A stretch of DNA of 6,652 nt from Bacteroidales bacterium. Its GTDB lineage: Bacteria > Bacteroidota > Bacteroidia > Bacteroidales > UBA3824. Made by a program: the position numbers and the translations under genes. How positions within the stretch are numbered: position 1 is the first letter of the stretch; every line of letters begins with the position of its first letter. The notes under the pieces were generated by a model. The model searched no databases. It had not been told where the DNA came from and saw nothing but the letters and a program-made list of their open reading frames with translations. Shown one piece after another: positions 1 through 5,686 of the stretch. The DNA is taken from contig JAFXMJ010000008.1 in NCBI GenBank assembly GCA_017530465.1, positions 1-6,652 of the forward strand, in the 5' to 3' direction.

Positions 1-970
1 CATCAAAATCAACAACCGCAAGATTGTAAACGGACTCCTCGCCTACTCCGGCATCACCGACAAGGACGAAGAAATGTCGGTAATGCGCATCATCGACAAA
101 CTCGACAAGATAGGCATCGACGCCGTGGCACAGGAACTTGGCGGCGGACGTGTGGACGAAGTTTCGGGCGCACAGATTCCCGGCTTGGGTCTCGACGCTC
201 AGCACGTTGACCTCATCATCAACTACATAAAAGATTTTGAGCAGCACGACACTCGCCGCAACGTAATCGAAAAACTCAAATCCAAACCCGCATACGAAAA
301 CGACACATATAAAGAAGGTGTCATCGAACTCGAACTCATCGACCATATCCTCGCCGACCTTGGATACGACGAACAAGTGGCGATACTCGACCCCGGTATG
401 GTGCGCGGTCTCGGATACTACACAGGCCCAATATACGAGGTGGAATCGTTGCAGACATACAAGGACGCCAAAGGCCGTGAACGCCGCGTAGGAAGTATCT
501 GTGGTGGTGGCCGTTACGACGGACTTGTGGAAAATTTGTTGCACGTCAAAGTACCCGCTACGGGCGCATCCATCGGAGTTGACAGGCTCGCGGAATTATT
601 GACCCTTACTGGACAAGTGCCGGAGCAGATAGACGGCGCAGTGATTGTGATTGTATTTGACGACGACCTGATGCCGCTCTACCAAAAGACGGCGATGCAA
701 CTCCGCGCCGCCGGCATTGACACGGAAGTATATTACGGCGCAAAACGCGGCTTGAAGCACCAGATGGCATACGCCGACCGCAACAATTGCCCCCTCGCCA
801 TCATCATCGGCGGCGACGAGGCTGCCAAAGGCGTTGCATCGGTCAAAAACCTCAAACTCGGCAAGCAACTCGCCGACACTATCACCGACAAGAACGAGTG
901 GAAACAGCGCGTCCAGAAGGAAATCCCGCTCGACATCCTTGCCGACGAAATCAAAAAGATGTTGGCATAA
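1..970 (+). CDS. hisS: Histidyl-tRNA synthetase, 3' part (5' end outside window)
   Basis: Cytoplasmic class II aminoacyl-tRNA synthetase that charges tRNA-His with histidine using ATP. The reading frame is open from base 2, so 322 codons are visible and roughly the first third (including motif 1 and motif 2) is missing. The ATG at 74 is internal. Visible signatures are the histidine-binding RGLGYYTG at 404-427, the glycine-rich GGGRYDGL at 503-526, and class II motif 3 GASIGVDRL at 563-589. The C-terminal anticodon-binding domain follows from about 640, including a GGDEAAKG stretch. The sequence around these motifs (YYTGP, VPATG, then GGDE and a GK-L segment followed by W) resembles the alphaproteobacterial HisRS type more than the Bacteroides type, which reads RGLNYYTGAIFE and GGGRYDNLTG. 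That comparison is from memory. The presence of the anticodon-binding domain argues against the HisZ paralogue. The gene is followed by a 241-nt gap, so it probably ends its own transcription unit. Confidence 0.95.
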   Translation, partial: IKINNRKIVNGLLAYSGITDKDEEMSVMRIIDKLDKIGIDAVAQELGGGRVDEVSGAQIPGLGLDAQHVDLIINYIKDFEQHDTRRNVIEKLKSKPAYENDTYKEGVIELELIDHILADLGYDEQVAILDPGMVRGLGYYTGPIYEVESLQTYKDAKGRERRVGSICGGGRYDGLVENLLHVKVPATGASIGVDRLAELLTLTGQVPEQIDGAVIVIVFDDDLMPLYQKTAMQLRAAGIDTEVYYGAKRGLKHQMAYADRNNCPLAIIIGGDEAAKGVASVKNLKLGKQLADTITDKNEWKQRVQKEIPLDILADEIKKMLA

Positions 971-975
971 ACAAT

Positions 976-1062
976 AATTAAAACGAATTACAGCGAATTA
1001 AAACGAATTACAACGATACACAACAAGTAATTCGTTTTAATTTATTAAAATTCGTTTAAAAT
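976..1062. repeat. Dyad-symmetric repeat: two direct and two inverted copies at 20-nt pitch
   Basis: The 17-nt AATTAAAACGAATTACA occurs exactly at 976-992 and 996-1012. The reverse complement of its first 16 nt occurs exactly at 1027-1042, and a degenerate inverted copy (12 of 16 positions) lies at 1047-1062. Both the direct pair and the inverted pair are spaced 20 nt, and all four copies are symmetric about position 1019. The whole therefore reads as one imperfect 87-nt palindrome with a perfect inner 16-bp stem. Short GAATTA/TTCG-type repeats in intergenic spaces are something I recall from Bacteroidales genomes, so this may be a dispersed intergenic element. That origin is inference; the symmetry is directly visible. 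Confidence 0.85.
996..1042. terminator. Candidate hisS terminator hairpin (possibly bidirectional)
   Basis: This is the inner stem of the dyad: a perfect 16-bp stem (996-1011 with 1027-1042) around a 15-nt loop, lying 25 nt after the hisS stop. The 3' arm is U-rich (CGTTTTAATT) and is followed by further A/T-rich sequence. The stem has only three G-C pairs, so it is a weaker candidate than a classical GC-rich intrinsic terminator. Its position between hisS and the mreB promoter fits a terminator role. Confidence 0.45.
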
Positions 1063-1092
1063 TATGTTGTAAAAAAATTTATGGCAAAATCA

Positions 1093-1123
1093 TTGTATTA
1101 TTGGAAATAAAATGATAATTTTG
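1093..1123 (+). promoter_or_regulatory. Bacteroidetes-type primary sigma promoter for the mre operon
   Basis: A TTG at 1093-1095 (-33 element), a 20-nt spacer and TAATTTTG at 1116-1123 match the Bacteroidetes consensus TTG-N19-21-TAnnTTTG completely in the -7 box. Transcription would start a few bases after 1123, giving a 5' leader of roughly 80 nt before mreB. It is the only convincing promoter seen in the gaps and would serve mreB and probably all downstream genes. Confidence 0.75.
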
Positions 1124-1146
1124 CCGCAATAAAGAAACGACAACTA

Positions 1147-1211
1147 CAAGAAACAAAAACAAACGGCAAATTTTTGGAATTTGAAAAACAAGAAAAACAA
1201 AAACAAAAAAA
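1147..1211 (+). promoter_or_regulatory. A-rich 5' leader and translation-initiation region of mreB
   Basis: There is no Shine-Dalgarno sequence before the mreB ATG. Instead the leader is made of two similar A-rich tracts, 1147-1164 and 1189-1209, both of the form CAAGAAA(AA)CAAAAACAAA; the second runs almost into the start codon. Between them lies a weak 6-bp hairpin (1167-1172 with 1178-1183). Unstructured A-rich sequence before the start is the typical way Bacteroidetes mRNAs attract ribosomes, possibly through protein S1-like contacts, so high expression of mreB is plausible. Confidence 0.5.
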
Positions 1212-2234
1212 ATGGGACTTTTTTCATTCTTCACGCAAGAGTTGGCGATGGACCTCGGAACGGCTAACACCGTCATCATAATGCACGACCGCATTGTGGT
1301 GGACGAGCCGTCAATTGTCGCCATCGACCATACATCAGAAAAGACTATCGCCATCGGTATGAAGGCGCAACTTATGCACGGTAAGACGCACGAAAATATA
1401 CGCACCATCCGTCCGCTTAGGGACGGCGTGATTGCGGACTTCAAGGCAGCAGAGATGATGATTCGCGGTATGATCAAGATGGGCAACCGCAAGAGGCTTC
1501 TCTTCCAGCCAGCCATCAAAATCGTTGTGGGCATACCCTCCGGCTCCACAGAAGTGGAACGCCGCGCCGTCCGCGACTCCGCAGAGCACGCAGGAGCAAG
1601 AGACGTGTGGATGATTTTTGAACCAATGGCGGCCGCGCTCGGTATCGGCATCGACGTAGAAGCACCGGAAGGCAATATGATTGTGGATATAGGCGGCGGT
1701 ACAACGGAAATCGCCGTAATCTCGCTCGGCGGTATCGTCTGCAACCGTAGCATCCGCATCGCCGGCGACGACTTCACCGAGGACATTATGGAATATATGC
1801 GCCACCAGCACAATATCAAGGTATTCGACCGCACGGCAGAAGCCATCAAGATAAACGTAGGCTCGGCAATCACCGACCTCGAAGACCCGCCAGCAGACTA
1901 TATGGTGCGCGGACCTCACCAGATGACGGCGTTGCCGGTGGAAATCCCGATTTCGTATCAGGAGATAGCCCACTGCCTCGACAAGTCGCTCGGCAAGATT
2001 GAGGCGGCAATCCTCAATGTATTGGAGCAGACGCCTCCCGAATTGTACGCCGACATCTTCAAAAACGGCATACACCTCACCGGCGGCGGCGCGTTGCTCA
2101 GGGGACTCGACAAGAGGCTCGCCGAAAAGACCAACCTGCCCGTCAAGGTGTCGGAAGACCCGCTGCACGCCGTGGCACGTGGTACAGGAATAGCATTGAA
2201 GAACGTCGATAAATTCCCGTTCCTTCTGAAATAA
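1212..2234 (+). CDS. mreB: Rod shape-determining actin homologue MreB
   Basis: Bacterial actin that polymerises on ATP into membrane-bound filaments and positions the elongation machinery for lateral cell-wall synthesis. The protein is 340 residues, normal for MreB (about 335-350). The N-terminus MGLFSFF is hydrophobic and fits a membrane-binding amphipathic segment, supporting the start at 1212 over the internal Met13. Actin-fold motifs are in order: phosphate 1 DLGTANT (14-20), VGIPSG (106-111), FEPMAAALG (136-144), phosphate 2 DIGGGTTEIAV (159-169), the AGDDF motif (184-188), TAEAIK (208-213) and the adenosine motif LTGGGALLRGL (289-299), then a DPLHAVARGTG end (316-326). The segment just before TAE reads VFDR where IGER is usual. 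It is the first gene of the operon, with its own promoter, and is separated from mreC by an 82-nt gap carrying a hairpin. Confidence 0.97.
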   Translation: MGLFSFFTQELAMDLGTANTVIIMHDRIVVDEPSIVAIDHTSEKTIAIGMKAQLMHGKTHENIRTIRPLRDGVIADFKAAEMMIRGMIKMGNRKRLLFQPAIKIVVGIPSGSTEVERRAVRDSAEHAGARDVWMIFEPMAAALGIGIDVEAPEGNMIVDIGGGTTEIAVISLGGIVCNRSIRIAGDDFTEDIMEYMRHQHNIKVFDRTAEAIKINVGSAITDLEDPPADYMVRGPHQMTALPVEIPISYQEIAHCLDKSLGKIEAAILNVLEQTPPELYADIFKNGIHLTGGGALLRGLDKRLAEKTNLPVKVSEDPLHAVARGTGIALKNVDKFPFLLK

Positions 2235-2240
2235 CAAACA

Positions 2241-2298
2241 AAAAGAGGTTGCCCGAAGCCCATACGATTACAATCCGAAGGCGGCGGCAGCCTCGTTT
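2241..2298 (+). terminator. Hairpin in the mreB-mreC gap, candidate attenuator or mRNA stabiliser
   Basis: GAGGTTGCC at 2245-2253 can pair with GGCAGCCTC at 2286-2294 (nine pairs, one of them G-U). After one mismatch the stem extends by three A-U pairs (2241-2243 with 2296-2298). The loop is 32 nt. The 3' side ends in GTTTC, so the U tract is short and full termination is unlikely. Sitting directly after mreB and 18 nt before mreC, it could cause partial termination or protect the mreB 3' end, letting MreB be made in excess of MreC and MreD. The pairing is visible; the role is inference. Confidence 0.35.
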
Positions 2299-2316
2299 CA
2301 ATAGTAACAAAACAGG

Positions 2317-3153
2317 ATGGACAGCCTGCTCAAATTCCTAAGGAGGATACATTTCCTCCTGCTTTTCATATTATTGGAAGTGTTGTCTTTGATAATGGTC
2401 GTTAACGGCAACGGAAGGCGCAACGCTGTCTTCCACACCTCGGCAAACTACATCATAGGCAACATCTATGATTTTACGTGGAACTACGTCGGCTACTTCA
2501 ATCTCCGTGAGGAAAACGAAATGCTTATGCAGGTGCTGTCCAACATCAGAGCCAATTCCGACGATTTCATCGTAAGGGACACTGCGCGATTCCACGACCG
2601 CGCCGACTCCACCGGGCGCATTGAATACCGCGCCATCAGAGCATCCGTCATCAAAAACTCCGCAAGCCGGCGCAACAATTTCATCACCCTCGACGTAGGC
2701 AGCGAACAAGGCATCAAGCCCGATATGGGTGTGATGTCGGCGGCTGGCGCGGCGGGAGTTGTAGTGGCTGTGTCACAACATTACGCCCTCGCAATATCGC
2801 TGCTCAACAGCAAGACCGGCATCTCCGCAAAACTCAAAACCAACAACTTCTACGGCTCTGTGGTGTGGACAGGCGACGACTACCGCTACGCAACCCTCAC
2901 CGAAATACCAAACCACGTGGAACTCCACCACGGCGACACGGTGGTCACGAGCGGATACTCGGCAATATTCCCTCCGGGCATACCAGTAGCCACCATCGAG
3001 GACTTCAAGCGCAATAGCGACGACAATTTTTATTCCATCAAGGTAAAACTTTTAACCGACTTCAAGAGCCTATCCAACGTCTTCGTCATCGAAAACCTCA
3101 ATCAGCAAGAGCGCAAAGATTTGGAGGCAGAGGAGTCAAAATTCGAGCAGTAA
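2317..3153 (+). CDS. mreC: Rod shape-determining protein MreC
   Basis: Bitopic inner-membrane protein of the elongasome. Its periplasmic part self-associates and is known to activate PBP2 in other bacteria. The 278-residue protein has a short basic cytoplasmic start (KFLRR, 6-10), one membrane helix at about 11-30, a short coiled-coil segment at about 60-80 (LREENEMLMQVLSN) and the double beta-barrel core at about 105-260. Family signatures are DVGSEQGIKPDMGV (126-139), GVVVAVS (147-153), NNFYGSVVW (176-184) and the GDTVVTSG...FPPGIPVATI segment (206-227). A charged tail follows from about 261. The start at 2317 has only a short CAGG before it, but it places the membrane helix correctly. The stop abuts the mreD start, so the two are probably translationally coupled. 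Confidence 0.95.
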   Translation: MDSLLKFLRRIHFLLLFILLEVLSLIMVVNGNGRRNAVFHTSANYIIGNIYDFTWNYVGYFNLREENEMLMQVLSNIRANSDDFIVRDTARFHDRADSTGRIEYRAIRASVIKNSASRRNNFITLDVGSEQGIKPDMGVMSAAGAAGVVVAVSQHYALAISLLNSKTGISAKLKTNNFYGSVVWTGDDYRYATLTEIPNHVELHHGDTVVTSGYSAIFPPGIPVATIEDFKRNSDDNFYSIKVKLLTDFKSLSNVFVIENLNQQERKDLEAEESKFEQ

Positions 3154-3666
3154 ATGGACATAAGGGCATACGGCAGGATAATGATAATGTTTTTGATATT
3201 GTTGTTGATGCAAGTGATGATTATCAACAATATCAGTCTCGGCGTATGGGGCATCACACCGATGTTCTACACGCTGTTTGTGCTTGCATTGCCGTTTGAG
3301 ACGCCGAGGTGGGCGTTGCTGCTGCTATGCTTCGCAATGGGTTTTGCCAACGACGTATTCTGCGACACGCCGGGACTCAACGCCGGAGCCACCACGCTTA
3401 TGGCATTTGCAAGGCCGTGGGTGCTCGGGATGCTTGCCCCAAGGGACGGCTACGAAAACGGCACGCGCCCATACCTGATGCAGATGGGCTTCGAGTGGTA
3501 CATCTATTACAGCAGCCTGCTCGTGCTGATACACCACGTGGCATTTTTTATGCTCGACACTTTCGGATTCGACCACTTCTTGAAAACCCTCGGACAGATA
3601 GTCCTCACGACACTGGTCACGGAATTGTTTGTAGTTTTTTCACAATACATTGCTTTTAGGAAATAA
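3154..3666 (+). CDS. mreD: Rod shape-determining protein MreD
   Basis: Small polytopic inner-membrane component of the Mre complex that binds MreC. At 170 residues it has the usual size. Hydrophobic segments suggest five or six membrane spans (about 8-28, 34-47, 52-68, 78-94, 117-137 and 145-166). The conserved core is visible: GFANDVF (63-69) corresponds to the family GxxxD motif, followed by GLNAGATTLMAFARPW (74-89). The start ATG comes immediately after the mreC stop (TAAATG), and the stop overlaps the next start by one base (TAATG), so expression is tightly coupled on both sides. The sequence is poorly conserved in general; identity rests on the motif, topology and place after mreC. Confidence 0.93.
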   Translation: MDIRAYGRIMIMFLILLLMQVMIINNISLGVWGITPMFYTLFVLALPFETPRWALLLLCFAMGFANDVFCDTPGLNAGATTLMAFARPWVLGMLAPRDGYENGTRPYLMQMGFEWYIYYSSLLVLIHHVAFFMLDTFGFDHFLKTLGQIVLTTLVTELFVVFSQYIAFRK

Positions 3667-4919
3667 TGACGGCACTATCAATATCGCTATTTGCAATCGG
3701 GGCTGCTTCCACAGCGTTTTTTGCGGGAATGAAGGCAGCCCTCTCGTCGTGCGACAAACTGATATTGGACATCGACATCCGTCAACGAGCCATACGGCAA
3801 GGAGTGGTTTTCCGCCCTAATGACAACATCGACCTCTGCACCACGCTGATGCACACCGGCGAAATAGTGTCGCTCTGTATGCTCGGCATCGCAATGACGG
3901 CTTTGACAGGCTGTTTTGAATTTGCAAACGCCTGGATGCGGATGTTGGTTACATTGGCAGCAATCATTGTAGCCATAATTACCTTCGACACCCTGCCCGC
4001 CGCACTTATGGCACGCAAGAGCAACGAATCTTTGAGACATTTTGCGGCAATTGCATCCGGCATCTCCAATCTGATTTACCCGTGGCTGTACGTGGTGCTG
4101 TTTCCGATAGTGGCACGCGCCGAAAAGAGGGGCATCGACAAATTCCACGAGTTGCTGCCGTTCCAAGACAACACGCCGACCACCACCGACACCGTCAATT
4201 ACCACGACAACGATTTCAAAATCCTGCTCAAAGCGTTGGACTTCACCAACATAAAAATCCGCGAGTGCCTTGTGCCGCGCAACGAGATAGTACACGCAGA
4301 CATCGACGACAGCATCGCCACGTTGAAGGAAAAATTCATAGAAAGCAATTATTCCAAAATCCTCATCTGCGACAAGTCAATCGACAATGTGAAGGGCTAC
4401 GTCAACGCATTGTCATTGTTCAAAAATCCGACATCAATCAAAAGCATCCTCACCAACGCCATCGAAGTGCCCGAAACGATGACGGCGGAGCAATTGTTCA
4501 AACTGTTTATCAAACGCCGTCTGAGCGTCGCAATCGTAATTGACGAATACGGCGGCACGGCGGGAATGTTGACGGTGGAAGACATCATAGAAGAAATCAC
4601 CGGCGAGATAGAGGACGAACACGACAACCAAGCCCTCATCGAAAAACAGACCGCGCCCGACGAGTACATCCTCTCAGGACGCCTCGAAATAGACTACATC
4701 AACGAAAAATACCAAATTGGTCTGCCCAAATCCGACGAATACGAAACCCTCGCCGGATACATCCTAAAACTCAACGAGGACATCCCGAAATACGGCGACG
4801 AAATCACCGACGGGCCTTTCTGTATGAAAATCCTGCAAGTGAAACGCCCTAAAATCGAGATTATCCGCCTGAGAGTAAACCGTGGCAACCAACCACAACC
4901 CAAAAACAACCAACAATAA
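3666..4919 (+). CDS. CNNM/CBS-domain membrane protein (HlyC/CorC or GldE-like family) with a degenerate CNNM domain
   Basis: The 417-residue protein has the family architecture: an N-terminal CNNM (DUF21) membrane domain (1 to about 155, four hydrophobic segments near 1-22, 60-82, 91-113 and 125-150), a CBS pair (about 195-320) and a CorC_HlyC domain (about 330-405). Family hallmarks are IRECLVPRNEIV (198-209), DEYGGTAGMLTVEDIIEEITGEI (starting at 293) and a DEYETLAGYIL segment (357-367). Relatives are Mg2+ or Co2+ transport proteins; the Flavobacterium relative GldE is needed for gliding. Here the membrane motifs that carry the ion site in relatives are altered: FFAGMKAAL (18-26) in place of FFSGMEIAF, HTGEI near 63-67 in place of a VGNN-like segment, and FDTLPA (107-112) in place of GExLPK. 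It may therefore be a non-transporting regulator or scaffold. Overlaps mreD and birA by one base each. The comparison sequences are from memory. Confidence 0.85.
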   Translation: MTALSISLFAIGAASTAFFAGMKAALSSCDKLILDIDIRQRAIRQGVVFRPNDNIDLCTTLMHTGEIVSLCMLGIAMTALTGCFEFANAWMRMLVTLAAIIVAIITFDTLPAALMARKSNESLRHFAAIASGISNLIYPWLYVVLFPIVARAEKRGIDKFHELLPFQDNTPTTTDTVNYHDNDFKILLKALDFTNIKIRECLVPRNEIVHADIDDSIATLKEKFIESNYSKILICDKSIDNVKGYVNALSLFKNPTSIKSILTNAIEVPETMTAEQLFKLFIKRRLSVAIVIDEYGGTAGMLTVEDIIEEITGEIEDEHDNQALIEKQTAPDEYILSGRLEIDYINEKYQIGLPKSDEYETLAGYILKLNEDIPKYGDEITDGPFCMKILQVKRPKIEIIRLRVNRGNQPQPKNNQQ

Positions 4920-5683
4920 TGGACAACGAAATCAGATATTCCATCATAGACTCCACCAACGACGAGGCTCAACGACAAATACAAAACGGCGTAGCCCCAA
5001 AAGGAGATTTTGTAATCCGCGCCGACTTCCAGACCGACGGACGCGGACAGCGCGGCAACACCTGGCACTCAACAAACGCAATGAACCTGATGTTCAGTTA
5101 CGTGTATTTCCCGGTGAAATTGGAAGCCCGCCACCAGTTTATGCTCTCACAGACGGCGGCATTGTCGGTAGCCGAATACTTGAAGGGCAAAGGTGTCAAC
5201 GACGTATCCATCAAATGGCCAAACGACATCTACGTCGGTATGAAAAAAATCTGCGGTATGCTGATAGAAAACACTGTGAGCGGACATTACATCCGTTACA
5301 GCATCATTGGCATTGGCGTCAATATAAACCAGACCCAATTCCCCGAAAACCTCCCAAACCCGACTTCGCTCGCCAACAATACCGGCTTGCAATACAACTT
5401 GGACGAAGAATTTTCAACCATTATTGAAATCCTGCGTCAAAAGATATACGACATCAGCACCGCCAACGCCGATGCATTGATGCGGAATTACAAGAGCGTG
5501 ATGCTCGGACTCGACAAGACCCTGATATACAGGAGCGGCGGCAAGGTGTTCAAGGGAATCATACGCGACGTCGATCACAACGGAATGTTGACCGTAGAGA
5601 ACGCCGAAACTCACGAGGCGCAGCAATACGCCTTCAACGAAGTCAATTTAGTAATACCCGAACAGAAAAAGGAAAACATCTAA
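4919..5683 (+). CDS. birA: Biotin--[acetyl-CoA-carboxylase] ligase, monofunctional (group I)
   Basis: Cytoplasmic enzyme that makes biotinyl-5'-AMP from biotin and ATP and transfers biotin to a lysine of carboxylase carrier domains such as AccB. The 254-residue protein starts straight into the catalytic domain and has no N-terminal helix-turn-helix, so it cannot act as the biotin-operon repressor that E. coli BirA is. Visible motifs are STND near the start (12-15), the biotinyl-AMP loop DGRGQRGNTW (40-49), KWPNDIYV (99-106), KKICGMLIEN (109-118, with Lys110 aligning to the catalytic lysine of the KLAG segment in E. coli) and GIGVNINQ (131-138). A small beta-barrel C-terminal domain follows at about 198-247. 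The start overlaps the upstream stop (TAATG), and the next gene begins 3 nt after its stop, so it lies within the operon. All catalytic motifs look intact. Confidence 0.95.
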   Translation: MDNEIRYSIIDSTNDEAQRQIQNGVAPKGDFVIRADFQTDGRGQRGNTWHSTNAMNLMFSYVYFPVKLEARHQFMLSQTAALSVAEYLKGKGVNDVSIKWPNDIYVGMKKICGMLIENTVSGHYIRYSIIGIGVNINQTQFPENLPNPTSLANNTGLQYNLDEEFSTIIEILRQKIYDISTANADALMRNYKSVMLGLDKTLIYRSGGKVFKGIIRDVDHNGMLTVENAETHEAQQYAFNEVNLVIPEQKKENI

Positions 5684-5686
5684 ACT

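Noticed and set aside
74..76. ATG at 74 as the start of hisS
   Set aside because: The frame is open upstream to base 2 and encodes the conserved IKINNRKI segment, so the true start is outside the window.
1035..1050. Small TTTTAA/TTAAAA hairpin as a separate terminator
   Set aside because: Only six A-T pairs with a 4-nt loop; it overlaps the stronger 16-bp stem and is expected by chance in A/T-rich sequence.
976..1062. CRISPR array
   Set aside because: Only four copies, two of them inverted, with 3-4-nt spaces in each pair rather than unique spacers.
1167..1183. Hairpin in the mreB leader as a riboswitch or thermometer
   Set aside because: Six pairs, five of them A-U, with no further conserved structure; too weak to support a regulatory call.
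1079..2237. Long antisense open frames opposite mreB (264 and 300 codons)
   Set aside because: They mirror the codon pattern of mreB, have Cys/His- or Ser/Ile-rich composition with no domain, and mreB motifs are unambiguous on the + strand.
3687..4295. 202-codon antisense frame opposite the CNNM gene
   Set aside because: Low-complexity shadow composition with no recognisable motif; the + strand gene is clear and overlaps both neighbours.
4082..4543. 153-codon + strand frame inside the CNNM gene
   Set aside because: It is an out-of-frame reading, rich in Arg, His and Gln, as expected from frameshifted GC-containing codons.
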